Below, in pieces: positions 5,726-12,860 of a DNA stretch of 13,698 nt (position 1 is its first letter; every line of letters starts with the position of its first letter). The translations under genes were made by a program, and so were the position numbers. The notes under the pieces were generated by a model. The model had not been told where the DNA came from. It saw nothing but the letters and a program-made list of their open reading frames with translations, and made no database searches. Source of the DNA: Clostridia bacterium (GTDB taxonomy: Bacteria; Bacillota; Clostridia; Christensenellales; Aristaeellaceae). The stretch spans positions 1 through 13,698 of the forward strand of contig JAFUGB010000330.1 of the NCBI GenBank assembly GCA_017469605.1. The letters run 5' to 3'.

Positions 5726-6742
5726 TTATTCCACAATCACATATATGGAAGGAGCGTCGAAAGGAGCACCGTATGCCTCTGCAACCGCTTCATTGTAGAA
5801 TCCTGCGCACACGATATCGCCGGTTTCCGTGCCGTCAGCTACATTGAAGGTAACATGATCGACGGAGCAGCCGGTAAAGACTGTCACTGGCACGCCAAAG
5901 GTCTCATCCTCATATCCGCCTGCATAGCCGGTTACGCCCCCGATCCAGAAACAGCCTTCTCCAGCGGTGATAACAACATCCTTGGCGACACAGTTGGTGA
6001 ACTGTTCCGCGCCAAAGCCGCACCCGGATACGCCGCCCAGGCCATAGCAGTAGTCACCGGCAGTTACAGTACCGCTGGCCGTGCAGTTGACCACGGAGGT
6101 CTGCTCCAGGCCGCCGCCCACAATGCCCGTGTTGGCAGTGTTATTTGGAATGACAATATCCGCCTTGGCTGTACAGTCCGTAATCAGGCTGCCCATGCCG
6201 GCGCCAACAATGCCGCCGTACATACCTTCAGCGCTCATCTCAGAAGCATAGGCAGTCACCGTTGCGCCGTTCAGCGTTACATCGTGCACTGTAGAGCAGA
6301 ATGCATAGCCAACCACGGCGGAAACCATCACGGTGCCGTCCGTTTCCGCGTTGACCACTGTAAAGTTGCCCACATCGGCATTGGCAATGCAACCAAACAA
6401 ACCGATGCACCAGCCTTGCGGCTGATGAATGGTGTAGTTGGAGATGGTGTGTCCCTGCCCGTCGAAGGAGCCAGAAAAGGCATATTCGGGATTGGGCATT
6501 TCCACTTCGTCGCCCTCCGTGCCCAGCGGTACAAAGGTGCCCAGCGGGGTCCATTCAGCGCCATTCAGGTCGATGTCAGCGGTCAATACATAACTGCCGG
6601 AAAGGTCGTCAGCGATGGCGGCCAGCTCTTCGGCGGTGCCAATCTCAATTACCGCCGGCTGAACAGCCGCTTCTGCCAAGGCGGTGCCGCAAAGGCAAAC
6701 GGTCAACGCCAGTGTGAGGAAGATGGATAGAAGCTTATTCAT
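5726..6742 (-). CDS. Secreted GLUG-type repeat protein, cysteine-rich, probable beta-helix
   Basis: The protein has 338 residues. It begins with a clear signal peptide (MNKLLSIFLTLALTVCLCG then TALA, cleavage likely before EA at about residue 24). The mature part starts with TAEELAAIADDLSGSYVLTADIDLNG, a common lead-in of bacterial surface proteins with GLUG or right-handed beta-helix repeats. Irregular repeats of about 40 residues follow, with elements such as GLFGCIANADVGNFTV, GIVGAGMGSLITDCTAKADI, GIVGGGLEQTSVVNCTASGTV and GGVSGCGFGAEQFTNCVAKDVV. About eleven cysteines sit in the mature part, several at equivalent repeat positions. No LPXTG motif, SLH domain or C-terminal membrane anchor is seen, so it is likely released or loosely held. 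A strong ribosome binding site (AAGGAGGG, 6755-6748) supports the start. Adhesion or glycan binding is the usual guess for such proteins, but no catalytic motif is visible. Confidence 0.82.
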   Translation of the reverse strand: MNKLLSIFLTLALTVCLCGTALAEAAVQPAVIEIGTAEELAAIADDLSGSYVLTADIDLNGAEWTPLGTFVPLGTEGDEVEMPNPEYAFSGSFDGQGHTISNYTIHQPQGWCIGLFGCIANADVGNFTVVNAETDGTVMVSAVVGYAFCSTVHDVTLNGATVTAYASEMSAEGMYGGIVGAGMGSLITDCTAKADIVIPNNTANTGIVGGGLEQTSVVNCTASGTVTAGDYCYGLGGVSGCGFGAEQFTNCVAKDVVITAGEGCFWIGGVTGYAGGYEDETFGVPVTVFTGCSVDHVTFNVADGTETGDIVCAGFYNEAVAEAYGAPFDAPSIYVIVE

Positions 6743-6766
6743 AAAAACCCTCCTTGCTCGGAATAA

Positions 6767-6784
6767 AGTTAGTTCGTACTAACT
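6767..6784. promoter_or_regulatory. 18-bp operator-like inverted repeat in the leader of the secreted-protein gene
   Basis: AGTTAGT (6767-6773) and ACTAACT (6778-6784) are perfect inverted repeats around TCGT. Size and symmetry fit a site for a dimeric repressor of the TetR kind. It lies in the untranslated leader, about 45 bases after the predicted transcription start and just before the ribosome binding site, where a bound repressor could block elongation. A second, imperfect inverted repeat (GCAGTT 6801-6806 with AACTGC 6821-6826) sits at the very start of the transcript. No protein is shown to bind here. Confidence 0.45.
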
Positions 6785-6833
6785 ATCATCCGAAAATGAT
6801 GCAGTTCAGCATAAACTGATAACTGCATAATCG

Positions 6834-6862
6834 ATTATAGCGTTATCGATGTGTTTTGTCAA
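6834..6862 (-). promoter_or_regulatory. Consensus sigma-70 promoter of the secreted-protein gene
   Basis: On the minus strand TTGACA (6862-6857) and TATAAT (6839-6834) are separated by exactly 17 bases, a perfect consensus. Transcription would start near 6827, leaving an untranslated leader of about 85 bases that holds two inverted repeats. Such a strong promoter usually needs a repressor, which fits the operator-like palindrome downstream. Confidence 0.82.
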
Positions 6863-7076
6863 GAAGGGAAAATCAAAATAATGCCCCATTTTGTCAATTT
6901 TGTCAATGCCGAGAATTCGCTTCTATGGTTCTTTCATAGTGCGCTCATTTTCCTCTTGACAAATGGACACTACATAACAGATACCAAAGAAGGCTGCGTT
7001 TATCGGCGTAAAAGCGGCAATTGCAAAGAGAAACGGTAACGCAAAGACCTGCTCCCGGGCAGCGCGACCAGTCCGA

Positions 7077-7096
7077 AAAATGAACAAGTTCATTTT
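7077..7096. promoter_or_regulatory. Perfect 20-bp operator-like palindrome
   Basis: AAAATGAAC (7077-7085) and GTTCATTTT (7088-7096) are perfect 9-bp inverted repeats around AA. The core AAC-NN-GTT is a spacing used by several TetR-family operators, such as those of KstR-type regulators. It is about 185 bases before the membrane-protein start and about 215 bases beyond the secreted-protein promoter, so it could serve either. As RNA it would be a weak AU-rich hairpin, so a DNA-binding site is more likely than a terminator. Confidence 0.45.
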
Positions 7097-7202
7097 CCCG
7101 GCTGTCCGCCTGCTTTCCTGATGTCCGGGAGCTGGCTTGGCGATAAGAAAGCTGCATTCAGTTGGCGATAAAACGCCGGGACGCAATATCACCGGTACGG
7201 TA

Positions 7203-7276
7203 TATAATTGCGCCCTTGTTTTCCATTCTTTCCTATGATATGATAATAGCGGCAAATGGGGATTCGTAGGAGAAAG
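7203..7276 (+). promoter_or_regulatory. Putative promoter region and ribosome binding site of the membrane-protein gene
   Basis: A TATAAT hexamer lies at 7203-7208 but lacks a good -35. A second candidate is TTGTTT (7217-7222) with TATGAT (7239-7244), spaced by 16 bases. The ribosome binding site AGGAGAAAG (7268-7276) precedes the ATG at 7282 by five bases. Which -10 is used cannot be decided by eye. Confidence 0.4.
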
Positions 7277-7281
7277 AGTAA

Positions 7282-7890
7282 ATGGATTTGAACAAGATGA
7301 TACCCAAAGCAGGCTCAGCGATCGTAACGGTGACAGTATTCCTGTTTGCGATATTTCAGATCATCAATTTCTCTATGGGCAGTTTCTTTGTCTGCCTTAT
7401 TCTGCCGATAGGGTTTATCATGATGACGGCAGGCCTGCACAACGAATGCGAAAGCGACCGCAAGGTCACTGCGAATATTGGTATGATTTTTGCGACGGTG
7501 TACTGCATGCTTATATTGCTCGTCTACTTTGCACAACTGACCACAGTAAACAACGAACAACTGACCGAACAGGCGGCAAAACTGATCGACTTCAGCAAAT
7601 TTGGACTGATCTTCAACTATGACCTGCTGGGTTATGGCATAATGGCTCTTGCGACTTTCTTTACCGGACTTTCGATGAAAGCAAAGAGCAAGACGGACAA
7701 GTGGCTCAGAACGCTGATGATGATACATGGTGTGTTCTTCCTCAGCTGCACTTTTATGCCGATGACGGGAATGTTTTCAAAGATGTCATCTGACGGTGAC
7801 AGTATCGGCGGAAGGCTCGCTCTTGTTGCGTGGTGTGTATATTTTCTGCCCGTCGGAATACTTTCTTTTCTTCATTTCAGAAAAGGATGA
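7282..7890 (+). CDS. Six-helix integral membrane protein of unknown function
   Basis: The protein has about 202 residues. Six hydrophobic segments are visible at about 10-30, 31-52, 64-86, 114-132, 143-164 and 176-196. Loops are short apart from a stretch at about 88-112 (TTVNNEQLTEQAAKLIDFSKFG) between helices three and four. A polar/aromatic pattern, NYDLLGYGIMALATFF, and a HGVFFLSCTFMPMTG segment recall uncharacterised clostridial membrane proteins often found beside TetR regulators, but I cannot name a family. There is no signal for transport, catalysis or heme binding. GC content and codon use look lower than in the flanking pilus and atp genes, which suggests separate acquisition. The start is supported by AGGAGAAAG at 7268-7276. 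It is convergent with the atp operon and could share the terminator at 8052-8098. Confidence 0.78.
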   Translation: MDLNKMIPKAGSAIVTVTVFLFAIFQIINFSMGSFFVCLILPIGFIMMTAGLHNECESDRKVTANIGMIFATVYCMLILLVYFAQLTTVNNEQLTEQAAKLIDFSKFGLIFNYDLLGYGIMALATFFTGLSMKAKSKTDKWLRTLMMIHGVFFLSCTFMPMTGMFSKMSSDGDSIGGRLALVAWCVYFLPVGILSFLHFRKG

Positions 7891-8051
7891 AATAAGATAC
7901 ATATTACTTAGCGGCAAATCCCAGTTTGTTTATAAGAAGGGCGCGCTTACTCACCGCTCGGCGGATGGAGATTCGTGCGCCGGAATGGTTGATAACAGAG
8001 AAAACCAGCATTCATCCTTTACAAATAGAGTGTCAGCATTTTTTCAATATG

Positions 8052-8098
8052 AAAAGCGGGCCGCTGCACGCCAATCCAACGTGCAGCGATCCCGCTTT
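8052..8098 (-). terminator. Terminator of the ATP synthase operon (possibly bidirectional)
   Basis: A long stem is formed by AAAGCGGG (8053-8060) with CCCGCTTT (8091-8098) and CGCTGCACG (8062-8070) with CGTGCAGCG (8080-8088). It is broken only by one small internal mismatch, around a nine-base loop. On minus, T residues follow the stem (8055-8052). It lies about 10 bases after the atpC stop. On + the stem is followed by a T-rich stretch, so it may also stop transcripts from the membrane-protein gene. Confidence 0.85.
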
Positions 8099-8108
8099 GA
8101 TTTTCTGT

Positions 8109-8510
8109 TTATCCTTTGGCCAGCTGGCGGATCAGGGCGCGCTTGAGCTTGGCTTCTGCCAGGGCGTAATCCACATCGTCCTTCTGCATGGCCCGGAGCT
8201 TTTCCTCGGCTGCCTGCTGGGCGTGGGCGGCACGCTCGGCATCAATTTCATCGGCCCATTCAAAGGTGGTAGCAATGAGCCGGGCTTCGCCCTTGGACAC
8301 GCTGAGCATACCGCCGCTGCATGCCGCCACCCGGGTATCGCCCTTTTCATCGGTCACACGGGCCACGCCGATGCCCAGCGGAGCGGCATAATCGATATGC
8401 CGGGCCAGGATGCATACATCGCCGTTCACCGTGCGCACGATCAGGCGCTCGGCCTGGCCGTCAAACACCATGCGGTCCGGCGTTACGATCTGCAAATGAT
8501 ATGCTGCCAT
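8109..8510 (-). CDS. atpC: F-type ATP synthase epsilon subunit
   Basis: The protein has 133 residues, the standard epsilon length. Residues 1-85 form the beta-sandwich domain (YHLQIVTPDRMVFDGQAERL, then GDVCILARHIDYAAPLGIG, VAACSGGMLSV). Residues about 86-133 form the helical hairpin (AERAAHAQQAAEEKLRAMQ, then YALAEAKLKRALIRQL). Epsilon sits on the central stalk with gamma and inhibits ATP hydrolysis by extending its C-terminal helices. The ATG at 8510 is two bases after the atpD stop, with AGGGTGA inside the end of atpD as ribosome binding site, so the two are translationally coupled. It is the last gene of the operon and is followed by a strong terminator. Some clostridial epsilons have alanine for the canonical NNAE-type residues at the domain junction; nothing abnormal for the family is evident here. 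Confidence 0.95.
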   Translation of the reverse strand: MAAYHLQIVTPDRMVFDGQAERLIVRTVNGDVCILARHIDYAAPLGIGVARVTDEKGDTRVAACSGGMLSVSKGEARLIATTFEWADEIDAERAAHAQQAAEEKLRAMQKDDVDYALAEAKLKRALIRQLAKG

Positions 8511-8512
8511 GG

Positions 8513-9910
8513 TTATTCACCCTTTTTGGCCTTTTCGATGGCTTCGTCGATGGTGCCCACAAACAGGAAGGCGGATTCGGGCAGGTCGTCATGCTTGCCT
8601 TCAATGATCTCCCGGAAGCCGCGGATGGTCTCCTTCAGGGGTACATACTTGCCCTGCATGCCGGTGAACTGCTCGGCCACGCTGAAGGGCTGGCTCAGGA
8701 AGCGCTGCACCTTGCGTGCGCGGCCCACGATGAGCTTATCCTCATCGCTGAGCTCATCCATACCCATGATGGCGATGATATCCTGCAATTCCTTATAGCG
8801 CTGCAGAATACCCTGCACGGCGCGGGCTACCTCATAATGCTCATGGCCTACCACTTCGGGGGACAGGATGCGGCTGGTGGAATCCAGGGGATCAACTGCC
8901 GGATAAATGCCCAGCGAAGCGATGCTGCGGCTCAGCACGGTGGTAGCGTCCAGATGGGCGAAGGTGGTGGCCGGGGCCGGGTCGGTCAGGTCATCCGCGG
9001 GCACGTAAACGGCCTGTACCGAGGTGATGGATCCCTTTTTGGTGGAGGTGATGCGCTCCTGCAGGGCGCCCATCTCGGTGGCCAGGGTGGGCTGATAGCC
9101 CACGGCGCTGGGCATGCGGCCCATAAGCGCCGATACCTCGGAGCCCGCCTGGGTAAAGCGGAAGATATTATCGATGAAGAGCAGCACGTCCTGGTTCTCA
9201 CGATCACGGAAATATTCCGCCATGGTCAAGCCGCTCAGGCCCACGCGCATACGCGCTCCCGGGGGCTCGTTCATTTGGCCGTATACCAGGGCGGTCTTAT
9301 TGATAACGCCGCTCTCCTTCATTTCGTTATACAGGTCGTTGCCTTCGCGGGTGCGCTCGCCCACGCCGGCAAACACCGACAGGCCGCCGTGCTGCTTGGC
9401 CACGTTGTTGATCAGCTCCATGATCAGCACCGTTTTGCCTACGCCGGCGCCGCCGAACAGGCCAATCTTACCGCCCTTGGCATAGGGGGCGATCAAATCC
9501 ACCACCTTGATGCCGGTTTCCAGGATCTCGGTGCCGGTTTCCTGCTCCTCAAAGGAGGGAGCGGCGCGATGAATGGGCCAGCGTTCCACATCGGTGGGAT
9601 CGGGCTGTTCGTCCACGGCCTGGCCCAGCAGATTAAAGATGCGGCCCAGGCACTTTTCGCCCACGGGCACGGTGATGGGGCCGCCGGTATCGGTGGCGTC
9701 CAGGCCGCGCACCATGCCGTCGGTGGCGTTCATGCTGATGCAGCGGGCCACGTTATCGCCCACGTGCTGCGCCACCTCGGCCACGATCTTCTTATCGCCA
9801 TTCTGAATTTCGATGGCGTTAAGCAGCTCTGGCAGGTGTCCGTCCTCAAAGCGGATATCCAGCACAGGACCGATAACCTGTACCACCTTGCCTACGTTAT
9901 GCTCTGACAC
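8513..9910 (-). CDS. atpD: F-type ATP synthase beta subunit (catalytic)
   Basis: The protein has 465 residues, the usual size. Walker A is GGAGVGKT at 153-160. GERTREGNDLY follows, Walker B is in DVLLFIDNIFRFTQAG, and the catalytic-loop and DELSDEDKL segments (near 395-400) are intact. The start is GTG at 9910, supported by GGAAGGAGA (9927-9919) eight bases upstream; the following frame begins SEHNVGKVVQVIGPV as expected. Beta carries the catalytic nucleotide sites of the alpha3beta3 ring and makes ATP as gamma turns. It follows atpG by 23 bases and precedes atpC by two. The sequence is complete and highly conserved, so function is certain. The long + strand frame across it is a shadow. Confidence 0.98.
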   Translation of the reverse strand: MSEHNVGKVVQVIGPVLDIRFEDGHLPELLNAIEIQNGDKKIVAEVAQHVGDNVARCISMNATDGMVRGLDATDTGGPITVPVGEKCLGRIFNLLGQAVDEQPDPTDVERWPIHRAAPSFEEQETGTEILETGIKVVDLIAPYAKGGKIGLFGGAGVGKTVLIMELINNVAKQHGGLSVFAGVGERTREGNDLYNEMKESGVINKTALVYGQMNEPPGARMRVGLSGLTMAEYFRDRENQDVLLFIDNIFRFTQAGSEVSALMGRMPSAVGYQPTLATEMGALQERITSTKKGSITSVQAVYVPADDLTDPAPATTFAHLDATTVLSRSIASLGIYPAVDPLDSTSRILSPEVVGHEHYEVARAVQGILQRYKELQDIIAIMGMDELSDEDKLIVGRARKVQRFLSQPFSVAEQFTGMQGKYVPLKETIRGFREIIEGKHDDLPESAFLFVGTIDEAIEKAKKGE

Positions 9911-9933
9911 GTTTTTCGTCTCCTTCCGATGGG

Positions 9934-10779
9934 TTACTCTTCGGCGCCGGCCACGATCTCGGTGATTTCCTGGGTAATAGCGCCCTGGCGCGCGCGGTTA
10001 TAGCGCAGCGTCAAATCACTGATCATGGCGCCCGCGTTCTTGGTGGCGCTGTCCATGGCCATGCGGCGGGCAGCCACTTCACTTACAAAGGAATCGCACA
10101 GCGCGCTGTACAGGCGGCCTGCCAGAAAATCGGGCATTACCTTTTCCAGCGCCTCAGCGGCTTCCATTTCATATACGGTATCTACATTGCGAGGAGCTTC
10201 CTCCTCCGCGGAGGGCACGGGCAAAAGCTGCTCGGTCTTTATCTCCTGGCTCATCATGGAGCGGAAATTGGTAGAAACCAGCCACACTTCATCAAACTTT
10301 CCAGCCAGGTAGCCGTCAGTCACCAGATGCGCCAGGCGGTAACACCGGCTCACTGACAGGTTTTCCACCCGGCTGTAGTCCTCGCTCAGCAGCTCTACTC
10401 CCATGCGGTGATACTTTTCTATGGCCTTGCGGCCCAGGGGCAGGACACAGAAAGGCGTATCGCCGCAGTGGGCGGCCACGGCCTTAAACACATTGCTGTT
10501 ATAGCCTCCGGCCAGGCCGCGCTCGCCGGCAATGACAACATACAGCCTTTTTTTAACCGGCCGGGGGGTGACAAAGGGCACGTTTTGATCCTTGCAGCGG
10601 GCCACAGCGGCCATCAGCGCTTCACGGCTGACGGTGGCATAGGGCTTGCTGTTCTCCATGCGTTCCTTGGCGCGGCGAAGCTTGGAGGTGGCCACCAGCT
10701 GCATGGCTTTGGTGATCTGCATGGTGCTTTCCACGCTCCGGATGCGCAGCTTGATGTCCTTCATGGACGCTCCTGCCAT
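9934..10779 (-). CDS. atpG: F-type ATP synthase gamma subunit
   Basis: The protein has 281 residues, near the usual 285-290. The N-terminal helix (IKLRIRSVESTMQITKAM, then QLVATSKLRRAKERM) and the C-terminal helix (MDSATKNAGAMISDLTLRY then NRARQGAITQEITEIVAGAEE) form the antiparallel coiled coil that turns inside the alpha3beta3 ring. The middle (about 70-200) is the Rossmann-like domain with YVVIAGERGLAGGYNSN. The ATG at 10779 is preferred because AAGGAGGCG lies eight bases upstream; an internal ATG at 10764 (MKDIKLRIRS) is the other candidate and gives the more usual N-terminus, so the first five residues are uncertain. It starts 16 bases after atpA. Confidence 0.97.
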   Translation of the reverse strand: MAGASMKDIKLRIRSVESTMQITKAMQLVATSKLRRAKERMENSKPYATVSREALMAAVARCKDQNVPFVTPRPVKKRLYVVIAGERGLAGGYNSNVFKAVAAHCGDTPFCVLPLGRKAIEKYHRMGVELLSEDYSRVENLSVSRCYRLAHLVTDGYLAGKFDEVWLVSTNFRSMMSQEIKTEQLLPVPSAEEEAPRNVDTVYEMEAAEALEKVMPDFLAGRLYSALCDSFVSEVAARRMAMDSATKNAGAMISDLTLRYNRARQGAITQEITEIVAGAEE

Positions 10780-10795
10780 GGTGCCGCCTCCTTAC

Positions 10796-12310
10796 TTACT
10801 TATTTTTCAAAAAATCCGTGGTATAGGCTTCCAGCGCCAGCTTAAGCTTGGCTTCGGTCTCGCTGGACAGCTGGCCGGTGGTGCGGATCTCCTCCAGCAC
10901 ATCGCCGTGCTGGGCCGCCATGCGCTCATAAAGCCCTTCCTCATATTCGGCCACGTGGCGCACCTCCACCTGCTTGAGGAAATCATGGGTGACGGCATAG
11001 AAAATGCACACCTGATCTTCCACGGCGATGGGATGATTGCGGTTCTGCTTGAGCACCTCCACGATGCGCTCGCCCTGGGCCAGACGGGCCTTGGTATCGG
11101 CGTCCAGATCGGAGCCAAACTGCGCGAAGGACTGGAGCTCGCGGTACTGGGAGTACAGCAGCTTAAGCGATCCGGCCACCTTTTTCATGGCTTTGATCTG
11201 GGCGTTGCCGCCCACGCGGGATACCGAGATGCCCGGGTTTACGGCGGGCATGATGCCGCTGTGGAACAGTTCGGTTTCCAGGAAGATCTGGCCGTCGGTG
11301 ATGGAAATCACGTTGGTGGGGATATAGGCTGATACATCGCCCGCCTGGGTTTCAATGATGGGCAAAGCGGTGATGGAGCCGCCGCCATAGGCCGGGTCCA
11401 CACGGGCCGAGCGCTCCAGCAAGCGGGAATGCAGATAGAATACATCGCCGGGATAGGCTTCACGGCCCGGGGGACGGCGGATCAGCAGCGACAGGGCGCG
11501 GTAGGCCACGGCGTGCTTGCTCAGGTCATCGTAGATGATCAGCACGTCCTTGCCCTGATCCATGAAGTATTCGCCCATGGCGCAGCCGCTGTAGGGAGCG
11601 ATATACTGCAAGGGTGCCAGCTCGGAGGCCGTGGCGCTGACCACGATGGTATAATCCATGGCGCCCGCGGCCGACAGGGTATCCACCAGCTGCGCCACGG
11701 TGGAGCGCTTTTGGCCGATGGCGACGTATATACAGATCACGTCCTTGCCCTTCTGGTTGATGATGGTATCCAGGGCAATCACCGTTTTACCGGTCTGGCG
11801 GTCGCCAATGATGAGTTCGCGCTGACCGCGGCCGATGGGGATCATGCTGTCAATGGCCTTGATGCCGGTTTGCAGGGGCACGGACACGCTCTTGCGCTGG
11901 ATGATGCCGGGGGCGGGGCGCTCAATGGGGCGCATCTCCTTGCCCTCGATGGCGCCGCGGCCATCCACGGGCTGGCCCAGGGCGTTGACCACGCGGCCGA
12001 TGAGCGCGTCGCCCACGGGCACGGATACCACCTGGCCGGTGCGGGAAACGGTATCGCCCTCCTTGATGCCCTCATCGGAGCCCAGCATAACGATGGCCAC
12101 GGAGTTTTCCTCCAGGTTCAGCGCCATGCCGTACGCGCCGTTGGGAAAGCGCACCAATTCGTTTGCCATGCACTTATCCAGGCCGCTTACGCGGGCGATG
12201 CCGTCACCGATCATGATGATGGTGCCGGTATCGCTCTCGGAAATTCTGTTTTCGTAATGCTTGATTTGCTCTTTGATGAGCTTGCTGATTTCCTCAGGTT
12301 TTAACTGCAT
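10796..12310 (-). CDS. atpA: F-type ATP synthase alpha subunit
   Basis: The protein has 504 residues from the ATG at 12310, which gives the expected N-terminus MQLKPEEISKLIKEQIKHY. The frame is open further upstream to 12385, but that extension overlaps the end of atpH and has no family resemblance. Walker A GDRQTGKT lies at 169-176. Also visible are VLIIYDDLSKHAVAYRALSL and the SGIMPAVNPGISVSRVGG segment near 360-375, which holds the arginine finger supplied to the catalytic beta site. Alpha binds nucleotide non-catalytically and forms the F1 hexamer with beta. It begins 13 bases after the atpH stop, with a modest ribosome binding site (AAAGCGGTGA region), and is followed by atpG after 16 bases. 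Confidence 0.98.
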   Translation of the reverse strand: MQLKPEEISKLIKEQIKHYENRISESDTGTIIMIGDGIARVSGLDKCMANELVRFPNGAYGMALNLEENSVAIVMLGSDEGIKEGDTVSRTGQVVSVPVGDALIGRVVNALGQPVDGRGAIEGKEMRPIERPAPGIIQRKSVSVPLQTGIKAIDSMIPIGRGQRELIIGDRQTGKTVIALDTIINQKGKDVICIYVAIGQKRSTVAQLVDTLSAAGAMDYTIVVSATASELAPLQYIAPYSGCAMGEYFMDQGKDVLIIYDDLSKHAVAYRALSLLIRRPPGREAYPGDVFYLHSRLLERSARVDPAYGGGSITALPIIETQAGDVSAYIPTNVISITDGQIFLETELFHSGIMPAVNPGISVSRVGGNAQIKAMKKVAGSLKLLYSQYRELQSFAQFGSDLDADTKARLAQGERIVEVLKQNRNHPIAVEDQVCIFYAVTHDFLKQVEVRHVAEYEEGLYERMAAQHGDVLEEIRTTGQLSSETEAKLKLALEAYTTDFLKNK

Positions 12311-12323
12311 AGTATCACCGCTT

Positions 12324-12860
12324 TCAGGGTTCGCCCGCCATGGCCCTGTGGATTTCCTCCAGGCGATGGCGCACGGTATTGTCATAGCGCTGGCCGTTCA
12401 TTTCCAGCAGCACGCCGCCGATGACGGCGGGATCGGTTTTTTCGCTGAGATGGACGGTTTTACCCGTCATTTCGCGGAGCTTTTGGAGCAGCTTCTCCCG
12501 CTGCTGCTCGCTGAGCTTCTCCGGAGTGGTCACGGCGGCTTCCACCACGGCATGATCCCGGTTGAAGCTTTCCCTGAACGCGCCCTCGCAGCCCTCAAAC
12601 TCGTACAGCGCGTTGCGCTCGCACAAAATTTTGAGGAAGTTAAGCAGATAGGGATGCACCTGGCCGCGCAGCGCGCGATCCAGAATATCCACACGCTCCT
12701 GCTTGCTCAGGGACATGTTGGACAGCAGGCGGATAAAGTCAGGCTGCTCGCGGAACAGGCGTTTGAGCGCCTGCAGCTCAGAGAGCATATCCGCCGTCAG
12801 GTTTTCCTCAGCGCACAGGGCGTACAGGCCCTCGCCGTATTCTCTGGCAAGCTCTGTCAC
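12324..12860 (-). CDS. atpH: F-type ATP synthase delta subunit
   Basis: The protein has 178 residues, the family length. The N-terminal helical domain (about 1-105, REYGEGLYALCAEENLT ... FIRLLSNMSLSKQERVDIL ... LLNFLKILCERNAL) is the part known to bind the N-terminus of alpha. The C-terminal domain has EKLSEQQREKLLQKLREMTGKTV and the conserved DP-x-x-IGG motif (DPAVIGGVLLEMNGQRYDNT). Delta joins the b-subunit stator to the top of F1. The gene overlaps the end of atpF by four bases (ATGA type), so translation is coupled. Sequence is typical and complete; as usual for delta it is less conserved than alpha and beta. Confidence 0.95.
   Translation of the reverse strand: MTELAREYGEGLYALCAEENLTADMLSELQALKRLFREQPDFIRLLSNMSLSKQERVDILDRALRGQVHPYLLNFLKILCERNALYEFEGCEGAFRESFNRDHAVVEAAVTTPEKLSEQQREKLLQKLREMTGKTVHLSEKTDPAVIGGVLLEMNGQRYDNTVRHRLEEIHRAMAGEP

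Larger units (their letters stand above)
6863..7281. other. Intergenic region with repeats and palindromes, no convincing gene
   Basis: About 420 bases separate the divergent secreted-protein and membrane-protein genes. They contain tandem ATTTTGTCA copies (6888-6905), a 20-bp palindrome at 7077-7096, a direct repeat TTGGCGATAA at 7137-7146 and 7162-7171, and promoter-like hexamers before the + strand gene. A minus-strand open frame at 6923-7255 ends in a hydrophobic stretch (FALPFLFAIAAF). It lacks a good ribosome binding site and I cannot match it to a family; a decayed gene is possible. Confidence 0.45.

Noticed and set aside
5696..6730. 344-codon + strand open frame opposite the secreted protein
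   Set aside because: The minus-strand frame has a signal peptide, repeats, promoter, ribosome binding site and terminator; the + frame has none of these.
6956..6985. + strand promoter with TTGACA at 6956-6961
   Set aside because: A good -35 hexamer is present but no acceptable -10 follows at 16-18 bases, and no gene starts soon after.
7926..8798. 290-codon + strand frame opposite atpC and the end of atpD
   Set aside because: Runs through the operon terminator and antisense to two certain genes.
8321..9907. 528-codon + strand open frame opposite atpD
   Set aside because: It lies antisense to a highly conserved atpD, its product is rich in H, G, A and Q as expected from reading GC-rich codons backward, and it has no ribosome binding site.
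11429..12304. 291-codon + strand open frame opposite atpA
   Set aside because: Antisense shadow of atpA with repetitive H/G/A/D composition and no recognisable domain.
12310..12385. Longer atpA starting at 12385
   Set aside because: The extra 25 residues overlap the end of atpH and do not resemble alpha subunits; the ATG at 12310 gives the expected N-terminus.
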